64,000 nt of DNA from Lachnospiraceae bacterium (GCA_902363135.1 CABIZF010000007.1:62001-126000), one strand, 5' to 3'. Shown: positions 33,366 through 42,051, counted from the stretch's first letter. The notes: generated by a model not told the origin, from the letters alone. Translations and numbers: made by a program.

Positions 33366-34415
33366 ATGAAGACAAACAAGAAAAGTAAAAATTTAATAGG
33401 TATTATACAGAGTTTCCTTATATTGATATTGGTAGTTCTTATTATTTTTATGATGATTCAGATTAGTAGGCTGCAGGGAACAGCACGCGTAATAAATTAT
33501 GCTGGTCTGGTACGTGGAGCTACGCAGCGCGAAATAAAATTAGAAATTACAGGAAACCAAAATGACGAATTAATTAAATATTTGGATGATATTCTTCTTG
33601 GATTGAGATATCAGGATGGACATTATGACCTGGTAAAACTCAATGACGAAGAGTATCAGGAAAAATTGCAAATCCAGAGTGATTACTGGGATAAATTGAA
33701 AACAGAAATTGAAGCAGTAAGAAACAAGGGATACGAAAATACAGACATTGTTAATATGAGTGAAATATATTTTACGATGGCAGATGAAACTGTCTCTGCC
33801 GCAGAAAGTTATTCAGAAAAAATCGCTGTAAAGATTCGTACCATAGAGCTTTTGTCGGCACTTGATATGTTGAGTCTGGTGATATTGGTTATTATGCAGA
33901 CTCTAAAGGCAATGCAGATGGCAATGCAAAACAGACTGCTGGAACAAAAAGCATTCGTAGATGCCCATACTGGACTGCCAAATAAAAATGCCTGTAATGA
34001 GCTACTTAATAAAAAAGATATAATTACAGATTCTACAGCATGCATAATGTTTGATTTAAATAATCTAAAAACTGTAAATGATACAATGGGACATTCCGCA
34101 GGAGATCAGTTGATATTGAATTTCGCAAAGCTTTTGTGCAGTGTCATTCCAGAAAAGGATTTTGTTGGAAGATATGGCGGAGATGAGTTTATAGCAGTTA
34201 TTTATCATACGAGCGAGGCGGAAATTAAGGAGATATTAAAATCATTGTCAAGAGAAAAAGAGAGATTAAATAGTTGTGAAAATCAATTACCAATCGACTA
34301 TGCATGCGGATGGGCATTATCCTCCGATGATATGGCGTGTACAATGCAGATGTTATTGGATGATGCAGATGCTTATATGTATAAGAATAAACAGTTATGT
34401 AAGAAATATAATTAG
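33366..34415 (+). CDS. Membrane-bound diguanylate cyclase (GGDEF) with extracellular sensor
   Basis: 349 residues. A first membrane segment (about 10-35) is followed by an extracellular sensor with the PilJ/4-helix signature ARVINYAGLVRGATQRE, a second membrane segment (about 160-180) and a GGDEF domain with GRYGGDEFIAVIYH. It should make cyclic di-GMP. The RxxD inhibitory site expected just before the GGDEF motif is absent (PEKD instead), so feedback inhibition may be lacking. There is no strong ribosome site. A rubredoxin remnant follows. Confidence 0.9.
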   Translation: MKTNKKSKNLIGIIQSFLILILVVLIIFMMIQISRLQGTARVINYAGLVRGATQREIKLEITGNQNDELIKYLDDILLGLRYQDGHYDLVKLNDEEYQEKLQIQSDYWDKLKTEIEAVRNKGYENTDIVNMSEIYFTMADETVSAAESYSEKIAVKIRTIELLSALDMLSLVILVIMQTLKAMQMAMQNRLLEQKAFVDAHTGLPNKNACNELLNKKDIITDSTACIMFDLNNLKTVNDTMGHSAGDQLILNFAKLLCSVIPEKDFVGRYGGDEFIAVIYHTSEAEIKEILKSLSREKERLNSCENQLPIDYACGWALSSDDMACTMQMLLDDADAYMYKNKQLCKKYN

Positions 34416-34454
34416 CGCTCAGCTCAGAGTAGATGAATCTTCTTAAATATAATC

Positions 34455-34607
34455 GATGTATGTGACGTTTGCGGATGGGAATATGATGAAGAGGAAGGTT
34501 ATCCTGAAGGTGGTATTGCACCAGGAACAAAGTGGGAGGACGTTCCAGAAGATTTTGAATGCCCATTATGTAATGTTGGAAAAGATCAGTTTTCAGAAGT
34601 TGAATAA
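34455..34607 (+). pseudogene. Rubredoxin lacking its start
   Basis: The frame reads DVCDVCGWEYD, then GGIAPGTKWEDVPEDFECPLC and KDQFSEVE before TAA, so all four iron-binding cysteines are present. Upstream, in frame, stand only NII and a nearby TGA with no ATG, GTG or TTG and no ribosome site. Either the 5' end was lost, or translation starts at a rare codon (ATA/ATC). It is a probable pseudogene next to the diguanylate cyclase. Confidence 0.7.
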
Positions 34608-34640
34608 AATTCTGATTATTTAAATACGGATAGATAAACA

Positions 34641-34676
34641 AAAACCCTGGTGCGTGTGAGCAACAGGGTTTTTTAT
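34641..34676 (+). terminator. Terminator after the broken rubredoxin
   Basis: AAAACCCTG (34641-34649) pairs with CAGGGTTTT (34664-34672), then TTATT. Confidence 0.85.
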
Positions 34677-34760
34677 TGCGATCGTTTGTGATGATATCAC
34701 AGAAAATGATTTACCTTTTGCTCATAATGTAACTACAAACAAAGTAAGGAGGTAGTCTAA

Positions 34761-35681
34761 ATGAGATTAAAAGATAAAGTTGCAATCATTACGGGTGGAA
34801 GCCGTGGTATAGGATTTGCTACAGCTGATAAATTCTTGAAGGAAGGTGCTTCAGTTGTGTTAGCAGCAAGTTCACAGGAATCGGCAGATGTTGCTGTAGA
34901 TAAATTAAAAGAAAAATATCCCAATGCAATAGTTGCTGGAATTAGTCCAAATCTGGCAAGCATGGAGTCTGTCAGAAAGGCTTTTAAAGAGGCAACTGAA
35001 AAATATGGATGTGTCGACATACTGGTAAATAATGCAGGGATTTCAGAAAACACCTCATTTATGGATTATACAGAGGAGACTTTTGATAAAGTCATGGATC
35101 TAAATGTAAAAGGAGTATTTAATACTACTCGTGTAGCAGCAGAATGTATGGTGGCAAGAGGCAAGGGGGTCATTCTCTCAACTTCTTCCATGGTGAGTAT
35201 TTCGGGACAGCCAAGTGGGTTTGCTTATCCGGCATCGAAGTTTGCAGTAAACGGATTGACTGTATCATTAGCAAGAGAACTAGAACCTAAGGATCCTGTA
35301 AATATGGCAGGATTCATGATAGACAATATAGCAAAAGGTACCTTAAAACAATGGCATCTGGAAGATATGGATAAGATTTCTAGAGATAAAAGTGTTGTGT
35401 TGCTGGATGTGAGAACTGTAGGTGAATTTAACAGGGGGCATATGGATGGATTCAAAAACATTCCTGTAGATGAACTAAGGGAACGTATCAATGAAATCGA
35501 GAAGGGAAAGCCTGTTTACCTGATATGCCAGAGTGGGCTGCGAAGTTATATTGCCAGTCGTATTCTGGAAGGAAATGGGTATGAAACATACAACTTCTCC
35601 GGCGGATTCCGCTTCTATGATGCAGTTGTCAATGACCGTGCGCTGATTGAAAAGGCATATGCATGTGGTATGGATTATTAA
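34761..35681 (+). CDS. Fusion of short-chain dehydrogenase and rhodanese tail
   Basis: 306 residues built from two unrelated parts. Residues 1-~173 are a short-chain dehydrogenase: TGGSRGIG at 11-18, NNAG at 90-93, Ser around 141, and YPASK (Tyr156, Lys160). From about residue 175 the text changes to KDPVNMAGFMIDNIAKG, the linker that precedes the rhodanese domain of CoA-disulfide reductase-type flavoenzymes. A rhodanese domain with active-site Cys256 (LICQSGLRSY) follows. The dehydrogenase's own C-terminal substrate-binding part is missing. The ribosome site AGGAGG is intact. It looks like a deletion fusion; activity of either half is uncertain. Confidence 0.85.
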   Translation: MRLKDKVAIITGGSRGIGFATADKFLKEGASVVLAASSQESADVAVDKLKEKYPNAIVAGISPNLASMESVRKAFKEATEKYGCVDILVNNAGISENTSFMDYTEETFDKVMDLNVKGVFNTTRVAAECMVARGKGVILSTSSMVSISGQPSGFAYPASKFAVNGLTVSLARELEPKDPVNMAGFMIDNIAKGTLKQWHLEDMDKISRDKSVVLLDVRTVGEFNRGHMDGFKNIPVDELRERINEIEKGKPVYLICQSGLRSYIASRILEGNGYETYNFSGGFRFYDAVVNDRALIEKAYACGMDY

Positions 35682-35720
35682 AAATAATCATAATATTTTT
35701 ATAATTTTCTCGTTATATAA

Positions 35721-35780
35721 AAAGATCCCCCATTTATTAGAATGACTTTCATAATTCTGATAAATGGAGGATTCTTCTTT
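35721..35780. terminator. Bidirectional terminator between the fusion gene and the Crp/Fnr gene
   Basis: AAGATCCCCCATTTATTAGAAT pairs with ATTCTGATAAATGGAGGATTCTT, with T-runs on both strands. It serves two convergent genes. Confidence 0.8.
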
Positions 35781-35801
35781 ATATGTTACAGAAAAACAAT
35801 T

Positions 35802-36461
35802 TTATGACCTTTGGAGTGTTTCCAGTCTTTTTGAATCAAGGATTGTGATTTTGCCGCGGGAGAGTTTGACGAGACCCTCGCCTTGAAAGTATCGAAGCAT
35901 TCGAGTGATAACTTCCCTGTGGGAACCAAGATGATTAGCAATCGTCTCATGAGTGATTTTCAGCTCGTTTGTTCCTTCGATAGAGGTCTCTTCTAAAAGA
36001 AATGAAGCAACACGCTTATCCAAACTCTTCCACATGATTTGTTCAATCAGCCACATGACATCAGAAAAACGGGTAGCCATTAACTCATTGGTATAGTTTG
36101 CGACGGGAGCAGATTCCTTCATGATGTCCTTATAGATTTCAGCAGGGATGATCCAAAGATCCGTATCTTTTTCTGCTTCAATGGTTACTTCAAATTGAAT
36201 GGAGCGTATGATACATGAGGCGGATAAAAGACATATATCCATATCGAACAGACGGTAAAGTGTAATCTCCCGTCCTTCATCTGAAAGTATGTAGGTTCGA
36301 AGCTGCCCGGATTTAACCAGTAATAATCCGGTACAGTCTAGGTTTCCATTGTGAATGATCGTTCCTTTTTTTACATCCCGTGTGATTAAATTGTCTGAAA
36401 TTAGTTTTTTCTGTGCTGTATTTAAGTCATTCCATAGTGGAAAACAATTTTCGAAGTTCAT
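35802..36461 (-). CDS. Crp/Fnr family transcription regulator
   Basis: 219 residues: an N-terminal cyclic-nucleotide-binding-like beta-barrel (about 15-125, with GREITLYRLFDMDICLLSA) and a C-terminal winged helix with THETIANHLGSHREVITRMLRYFQGEGLV. No N-terminal cysteine cluster for an iron-sulfur cluster is seen, so it is not a classical FNR. AAAGGAG eight bases before the ATG at 36461 decides the start over an ATG eight codons upstream. It is divergent from the thioredoxin-thioredoxin reductase pair and may control them. Confidence 0.9.
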   Translation of the reverse strand: MNFENCFPLWNDLNTAQKKLISDNLITRDVKKGTIIHNGNLDCTGLLLVKSGQLRTYILSDEGREITLYRLFDMDICLLSASCIIRSIQFEVTIEAEKDTDLWIIPAEIYKDIMKESAPVANYTNELMATRFSDVMWLIEQIMWKSLDKRVASFLLEETSIEGTNELKITHETIANHLGSHREVITRMLRYFQGEGLVKLSRGKITILDSKRLETLQRS

Positions 36462-36650
36462 AACCGTTATCTCCTTTACGAACATAGTATACTTGCTTTT
36501 TTAGATGCGTCAATTATATAACTGGCATATGCCATAAATAGAAATAAAAAGAAGTGTAATAAAGTAAATTATCTTTTCTGTGATATCATCACGGAAGCAA
36601 GCACTTATTTGGGGTATATTAAGTTCAAATAGGAGAAGGAGTTGAAAAAT

Positions 36651-36974
36651 ATGACATCTATAAATATAAATAAAGAAAAGTTTGGACAATTAATTCATAA
36701 GGGAAAACCGGTTTTGGTTGATTTCTGGGCACCTTGGTGTGGTTATTGCCGTAGAATTGGAGCGGCTTATGAAAAAATAAGTGAAGAATACAGCGATATT
36801 CTTATTGCTGGAAAAGTGAATATTGATGAAGAACCACAGATTGCAGAAGCTGAAAAGATTGAGGTGATTCCTACGCTGGTTTTATATCGAAATGGAAAGG
36901 CAATAGATTCTATTGTTGCACCTGAATCAAAAATAATGATAGAGAATTTTATTAATGAAGCATTGGAAAAATAA
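36651..36974 (+). CDS. trxA: Thioredoxin (WCGYC active site)
   Basis: 107 residues with the thioredoxin fold and active site WAPWCGYCRR, where the usual Pro of CGPC is Tyr. VIPTLVLYRNG contains the conserved cis-Pro. GAAGGAG nine bases before the ATG at 36651 decides the start. The thioredoxin reductase gene follows by 15 bases, so they form a redox operon. It likely serves the peroxiredoxin and other thiol enzymes nearby. The altered active site may shift its redox potential. Confidence 0.93.
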   Translation: MTSININKEKFGQLIHKGKPVLVDFWAPWCGYCRRIGAAYEKISEEYSDILIAGKVNIDEEPQIAEAEKIEVIPTLVLYRNGKAIDSIVAPESKIMIENFINEALEK

Positions 36975-36989
36975 AAGGAGGACTGCTGT

Positions 36990-37913
36990 ATGAATGAAAA
37001 TCATGTTTACGATATGATTATCGTGGGGGGAGGACCTGGAGGGTATACTTCAGCATTATACGCAGCCAGAGCAGGATTTGATACCATTGTTTTAGAAAAA
37101 TTATCTGCAGGTGGTCAGATGTCATTGACCTGGCAGATTGATAACTATCCTGGTTTTGAAAATGGAATTGACGGATTTTCATTGGCAGAGAAAATGCAAA
37201 AACAGGCGGAAAAATTTGGCGCTAAAAGTGAATATGCTGAAGTTTTTAATATGGATTTAACAGGAAAGCTTAAGAGAGTAGAAACTAGTTCGGGAATTTA
37301 TATTGGGAAAACAGTAGTGATTGCTACTGGAGCAAATCCAAGAGAACTTGGTCTCGCTAAAGAAAAAGAATTGATAGGTCATGGGGTTGCTTATTGTGCC
37401 TCCTGTGATGGTATGTTTTATAAAGATAAGATCGTGGTGGTTGTTGGTGGTGGAAATTCTGCTGTATCAGATGCTGTTCTTTTAAGTCGAATTGCTAAGA
37501 AAGTCATCATTGTTCATCGAAGAGATACATTACGTGCAACGAAAATCTACCATGACCAGCTGATGAAAACTGAAAATATAGAGTTTCGATGGAACAATAC
37601 AGTAAATGAACTGATTTATGGAGAACGATTGACTGGTGTGCGGTTGAAAGATACAGTTACAGGAGAAGAAAACATTATAGAATGTGACGGCCTGTTTGTG
37701 AGTATAGGAAGAAAACCGACAACAGATTTTTTAGATAATCAGATAGAACTGGATAATAAAGGATATATTGTGGCAGGTGAAAACACTGAAACGAGTATTC
37801 CGGGTGTTTATGCTGTAGGAGATGTCAGAACAAAGTTACTTCGTCAGATAGTAACAGCAGTGGCAGATGGTGCTATGGCAGTACATATGGCAGAAGAGTA
37901 TGTGGAGAAATAA
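36990..37913 (+). CDS. trxB: Thioredoxin reductase
   Basis: 307 residues, low-molecular-weight type. FAD-binding GGGPGGYTSALYAARAG lies at the N-terminus, the redox-active CASCDG near residue 138, NADPH-binding GGGNSAVSDAVLLS, and a C-terminal VYAVGDVR block. The length is normal. It uses NADPH (or a flavin/ferredoxin donor in some clostridia) to reduce thioredoxin. The ribosome site AGGAGG is present, directly after trxA. Confidence 0.95.
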   Translation: MNENHVYDMIIVGGGPGGYTSALYAARAGFDTIVLEKLSAGGQMSLTWQIDNYPGFENGIDGFSLAEKMQKQAEKFGAKSEYAEVFNMDLTGKLKRVETSSGIYIGKTVVIATGANPRELGLAKEKELIGHGVAYCASCDGMFYKDKIVVVVGGGNSAVSDAVLLSRIAKKVIIVHRRDTLRATKIYHDQLMKTENIEFRWNNTVNELIYGERLTGVRLKDTVTGEENIIECDGLFVSIGRKPTTDFLDNQIELDNKGYIVAGENTETSIPGVYAVGDVRTKLLRQIVTAVADGAMAVHMAEEYVEK

Positions 37914-38044
37914 TAATCAGAATTTGAATGGTGAACTTTTCATACTGAAATATGTACAATTTCAATAATGACATGAACTTATGGGAATGTATTGCGGATA
38001 CTTTGTGAACTTTATCCTGATACAATGATTATGCTGATGAAAGA

Positions 38045-38260
38045 AGGCATCGCCTGGAGATGAAGGCGAAAGCTGAAATAGAAGATACCAAAAATCTATA
38101 TGACTATTGGGGTGAAAGATTATATCGTTCAGTGCTTGATGACAGCAGGATTATCATTAATCTTGCATCAAAAGAATACTCGAAATGTATAGAAAAATAT
38201 TTATCAGATAAAGACAAATATATTACGGTTACGTTTTGTGAACAATCAGGGGATGACCTT
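38045..38260 (+). pseudogene. yaaA fragment (internal part)
   Basis: The frame reads HRLEMKAKAEIEDTKNLYDY followed by WGERLYRSVLDDSRIIINLASKEYS and TFCEQSGDDL, matching residues ~125-195 of the intact YaaA at 32428. Both ends are missing. It runs in frame into the ASKHA gene through an unrelated Lys/Cys-rich bridge. Confidence 0.85.
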
Positions 38261-38308
38261 CTTTTTTTACAGAATAAAAAATGCAAAAATTGTAGGGAGA
38301 TGAATACT

Positions 38309-39748
38309 ATGAGAGGTCTTAGCCGAAAATTATATCTTGATCTTTCTGTTCCAACCGAAGAGGATCAGCGTTCAGACCAGCAGCGCATTCTGGAAGCTTT
38401 ATCCGCGGAGGGCGTGAAAGAGGAGGTTCATATTCCGGTTCGCATGTTGAGACAACTATATCCATTACTTGATCGTGCAGGTTGGAAAATAACCGTTTCG
38501 CTTTCCTGGAATGGAGAAAAATGGGAGCTGGTTGATATAGAAAGCGGAGATACAGCCAGACAGCATTATGGGCTGGCTGTGGATCTTGGAAGTACAACGG
38601 TAGTGGTGAGACTTTTAGATTGTAATAGTGGTGAGATATTGGGAGAAGAGAGCTGCTTTAATAAACAGATTCAGTGGGGAACCGATATTTTATCACGTAT
38701 TTTTTTCTGCAAAGATGACAGGAAAAAACTGGAAGAGATACGGCTTGCTACAGTTGAGTCTATTATAGAGTGCATGGATAAGCTGGATGTAAAGCATCCG
38801 GTGTCACGAAAATGTCTGTCTATGGTAGTAGCAGGCAATACCACCATGATCCACTTTCTTTTGGGAATAGATGCTTTCTGTGTCTTTTATACGCCACATG
38901 CTGTTCATGCAGACCGTCCGGGATTCCAGCCGGCAAAAGATCTGGACATTCCGCTGAATGGTTATGTATATTGTTATCCGGCGAAGTCTAATTATCTGGG
39001 TGGTGACATCATCAGTGGAATGATTGAAACGGAATTATATAAAAAGGATGGAATCAGTGTTTTCTTTGACATTGGAACCAACGGTGAACTTGTGATAGGA
39101 AATAAAGATTTTCTTCTTTGCGGCGCCGGTGCGGCGGGGCCTGCATTGGAAGGCGGTGTAGTACACACCGGGATGAGGGCAGATGCCGGAGCAGTGGACA
39201 GCGTGAGGATAAGAGGTGGAAAAATCCATGTTCATGTAATTGGTAACTCTTCAGGAAAAATTAGCCCTAAGGGTATCTGCGGTTCCGGTATTGTCGATCT
39301 GATTGCGGAACTTTTTTTAGAAGGCTGGATAGATATTCGTGGTAAGTTTTCTCCTGAAAAAACGAATCTTATTCAGAAACGAGAAGGTCAGCTTTGCATA
39401 GAATATGCTCCGGGTCTGTATTTTTATCAGAAAGATATCGACGAATTTATTCTTACCAAAGCCGCAGCACATATAATGGTTGAGATCATGCTCCGGGAAT
39501 CTGGACTTGAACTGAATCAGGCAGATCGATTTTATGTAGCCGGCTCTTTTAGAAAATATGTATCTGTGGAATCAGCCATTACCATTGGGATGTATCCTGA
39601 CATGGAACGGGAGAAGATGATCAATGCTGGAAATTCTTCGCTGGAAGGAGCACAAAAGCTTTTGCTGAAGGTTTGGATGAAGATACTGGTGAAAAAGAGT
39701 ACACTATGCTATGGAAACAAAAATAGAAATCGGAAGTTGTGGGAATAA
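38309..39748 (+). CDS. ASKHA-domain protein (DUF4445/RACo-like), probably C-terminally altered
   Basis: 479 residues from the ATG at 38309, which has AGGGAG nine bases ahead. The ATP-binding start YGLAVDLGSTTVVVRL lies near residue 91, and FFDIGTNGELVIG plus GAGAAGPALEGG are the family's other nucleotide-binding blocks. Relatives (RACo type) use ATP to re-activate corrinoid proteins and normally carry an N-terminal 2Fe-2S domain, absent here. Conservation stops after GNSSLEGAQKLLL; the remaining ~26 Lys/Asn-rich residues look like a frame change, as another frame reads more naturally. In frame it extends upstream into the yaaA fragment, so the start is an inference. Confidence 0.8.
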   Translation: MRGLSRKLYLDLSVPTEEDQRSDQQRILEALSAEGVKEEVHIPVRMLRQLYPLLDRAGWKITVSLSWNGEKWELVDIESGDTARQHYGLAVDLGSTTVVVRLLDCNSGEILGEESCFNKQIQWGTDILSRIFFCKDDRKKLEEIRLATVESIIECMDKLDVKHPVSRKCLSMVVAGNTTMIHFLLGIDAFCVFYTPHAVHADRPGFQPAKDLDIPLNGYVYCYPAKSNYLGGDIISGMIETELYKKDGISVFFDIGTNGELVIGNKDFLLCGAGAAGPALEGGVVHTGMRADAGAVDSVRIRGGKIHVHVIGNSSGKISPKGICGSGIVDLIAELFLEGWIDIRGKFSPEKTNLIQKREGQLCIEYAPGLYFYQKDIDEFILTKAAAHIMVEIMLRESGLELNQADRFYVAGSFRKYVSVESAITIGMYPDMEREKMINAGNSSLEGAQKLLLKVWMKILVKKSTLCYGNKNRNRKLWE

Positions 39749-39753
39749 AAAAT

Positions 39754-40632
39754 ATGGAATTAAGACTATTGCGCTATTTTCTGACAGTAGCAAAAGAACA
39801 GAGCTTTACAAAAGCAGCAGAACAATTGCATATTACCCAGCCAACGCTTTCCAGACAAATGGCAGCATTTGAAGAGGACCTGGGAATAACATTATTTATT
39901 CGAAACGGAAAGAAAATATCGCTTACTGATGAAGGAATTTTATTAAAAAGGCGTGCCCTGGAGATTCTTAATCTTGAGGAAAGAACGCTTGAGGAACTGA
40001 AAGGAAAAGAAGAGGTTGTAGAGGGCACGATAACCATTGGATGCGGTGAATTTGCAGCGGTGGAGACATTGGCGGAGATATGTAAAACATATAAAGAAAA
40101 ATACCCGCTGGTTCAGATTGTATTGCATACTGCAACAGCAGATGCAGTGTATGAGATGATGAACAAAGGACTTGTAGATATTGCATTATTCATGGAACCG
40201 TTGGACACCGAAGGGCTGGATTATATCCGGATCACAGATTGCGATCACTGGTGTGTTGGAATGCGGCCGGATGATCCGCTGGTAGAAAAAGAGTTTATAA
40301 GAAAAGAAGATCTTATTGGAAAACCATTGATCCTGCCGGAAAGAGTAAATGTTCAAAGTGAACTTGCCAATTGGTTTGGAAAAGACTTTTCGAAACTGCA
40401 GATTGCTTTTACAAGTAATCTTGGAACGAATGCCGGAGTTATGGCAGCAAATGGACTGGGCTATCCGGTATCCATCGAAGGTGCTGCAAAGTATTGGCGA
40501 GAGGATATTCTTGTACAGCGAAGAATTTCTCCTGAAATCACAACAAGTACTGTGATTGCCTGGAGACGAAACATTCCATATTCTTTGGCAGTCCGTAAAA
40601 TGATTGAGGAGATTAATGCTTTTCAGGCATAA
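39754..40632 (+). CDS. LysR-type transcription regulator
   Basis: 292 residues with the standard start MELRLLRYFLTVAKEQSFTKAAEQLH and helix-turn-helix ITQPTLSRQMAAFEEDLG. A periplasmic-binding-like effector domain follows. The ATG at 39754 fits the family better than a GTG 15 bases upstream. LysR genes usually control a neighbour; the flavodoxin and CMD genes just downstream are candidates, although in the same direction. The effector is unknown. Confidence 0.93.
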   Translation: MELRLLRYFLTVAKEQSFTKAAEQLHITQPTLSRQMAAFEEDLGITLFIRNGKKISLTDEGILLKRRALEILNLEERTLEELKGKEEVVEGTITIGCGEFAAVETLAEICKTYKEKYPLVQIVLHTATADAVYEMMNKGLVDIALFMEPLDTEGLDYIRITDCDHWCVGMRPDDPLVEKEFIRKEDLIGKPLILPERVNVQSELANWFGKDFSKLQIAFTSNLGTNAGVMAANGLGYPVSIEGAAKYWREDILVQRRISPEITTSTVIAWRRNIPYSLAVRKMIEEINAFQA

Positions 40633-40682
40633 AATAAAATTCAATATAAGCATTAGACATAATGAAGCGATAGAGCTTAAAA

Positions 40683-40727
40683 TAGATGTGTAAGATGAAT
40701 GTAAATCTTATACATCTATTTTTTTGT
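40683..40727 (+). terminator. Terminator after lysR
   Basis: TAGATGTGTAAGAT (40683-40696) pairs with ATCTTATACATCTA (40705-40718), followed by TTTTTTTG. Confidence 0.85.
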
Positions 40728-40758
40728 GAAAAATACGTATAGAAAGGGGCTTTTTATT

Positions 40759-41229
40759 ATGAGTAAAAAATTAGTGGCATTTTTCAGTGCAAGCGGAACA
40801 ACAAAAAAAGTAGCACAGATGATCGCAGAGGAAGTAAAAGCGGATTTATTTGAGATTGAGCCAAAAGTTCCATATACAAAGGCTGATCTTGACTGGATGA
40901 ATAAAAAATCCAGAAGCAGTGTGGAAATGAGTGATAAGAAATACAGACCGGAGATTATGAAGAAAAAGATGGATATGAGTTCTTATGACGAGATCCTTCT
41001 GGGATTCCCAATCTGGTGGTATGTAGCTCCGACAATTGTCAATACATTTTTGGAAGCCTATGATTTCAGTGGCAAAAAGATTGTGCTCTTTGCAACATCC
41101 GGTGGAAGTGGATTCGGTAATACTGTAAAGGAATTACAGCCATCTGCACCGGATGCAGTTATCACAGAAGGCAGCCTGTTAAACCGTGGAACAAAAAAGG
41201 AAATCAGTGAGTGGGTAAAATCTTTATAA
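40759..41229 (+). CDS. Flavodoxin
   Basis: 156 residues with the FMN phosphate-binding loop FFSASGTTKKVAQ near the start, the FPIWWYVAPTIVNTFLE block and ATSGGSGFG. This matches the flavodoxin_4 group common in gut bacteria. It is an electron carrier with FMN. AAAGGGG nine bases before the ATG at 40759 sets the start. It follows the lysR terminator and precedes the CMD gene by 28 bases. It may act in oxygen or aldehyde stress as in its relatives. Confidence 0.92.
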   Translation: MSKKLVAFFSASGTTKKVAQMIAEEVKADLFEIEPKVPYTKADLDWMNKKSRSSVEMSDKKYRPEIMKKKMDMSSYDEILLGFPIWWYVAPTIVNTFLEAYDFSGKKIVLFATSGGSGFGNTVKELQPSAPDAVITEGSLLNRGTKKEISEWVKSL

Positions 41230-41257
41230 ATAACAGTGCTATGGAGGTATACAGAAA

Positions 41258-41779
41258 ATGGGAAAAATAATACAGACAGCAGGAAGAAATGCACTTGGTG
41301 AATTTGCACCGAAGTTTGCACATTTTAACGATGATGTCCTTTTCGGTGAAAACTGGAATAACCAGGATATTGACGTAAAAACAAGAAGTATCATCACAGT
41401 GGTTGCTCTGATGGCTTCCGGAATTACAGATTCTTCTTTAAAATATCATCTTCAAAATGCAAAAAATCATGGTGTAACACAAAAAGAGATTGCCGCAGTA
41501 ATCACACATGTCGCATTTTATGCAGGATGGCCAAAAGCATGGGCTGTTTTCAATCTTGCAAAGGAAGTGTGGGAGACAGGCGAAGGAGATTTGCCATACG
41601 AAGAGGAAGCGATGCGGGCGCATGCAAAAGAGATGGTATTTCCAATTGGTGCACCAAACGATGGCTTTGCACAGTATTTTTCTGGCAGAAGTTTTCTTGC
41701 ACCAATCTCTACATCTCAGGTTGGAATTTTCAATGTGACATTTGAACCAGGATGCAGTAAACTGGATTATGTAGCATAA
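41258..41779 (+). CDS. Carboxymuconolactone decarboxylase (CMD) family protein, cupin part cut off
   Basis: 173 residues. The CMD/AhpD-like domain fills the first ~115 (RSIITVVALMASGITDSSLKYHLQNAKNHG and THVAFYAGWPKAWAVFNLA). The usual linker and the beginning of a cupin domain (GRSFLAPISTSQVGIFNVTFEPGC) follow. Instead of the cupin's metal-binding WHIHH-type motif the frame ends SKLDYVA. Relatives are CMD-cupin fusions of ~250 residues, so the 3' end was probably lost by recombination. The CMD half could still fold. Confidence 0.82.
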   Translation: MGKIIQTAGRNALGEFAPKFAHFNDDVLFGENWNNQDIDVKTRSIITVVALMASGITDSSLKYHLQNAKNHGVTQKEIAAVITHVAFYAGWPKAWAVFNLAKEVWETGEGDLPYEEEAMRAHAKEMVFPIGAPNDGFAQYFSGRSFLAPISTSQVGIFNVTFEPGCSKLDYVA

Positions 41780-41880
41780 GAGTGTATAGCGTGTCTGTAG
41801 TCTGATTTTTGCCATAAATAAGTACAGGATACACAGAGAATAGAAAAGAATGTGTATTCAGTTAAATAAGAAATAGATAG

Positions 41881-41922
41881 CTGGTATGAGAGAACAAGGA
41901 GTCTTTCATACCAGTTTTTTTG
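41881..41922 (+). terminator. Terminator after the CMD gene
   Basis: CTGGTATGA (41881-41889) pairs with TCATACCAG (41906-41914), followed by TTTTTTT. The rest of the ~270-base gap to the next gene holds nothing recognised. Confidence 0.85.
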
Positions 41923-42051
41923 TGGAAAAAGGGATAGGTTGCACAGGATCTGCCAGGAGATTTCAGTAGGTTTGGTGAATAGCTTTCTCCCAGAAGTGTG
42001 GTATAGTCTTGTGCTTGGAACAGGAAAACTACACAGAAGGGAGACACCGAT

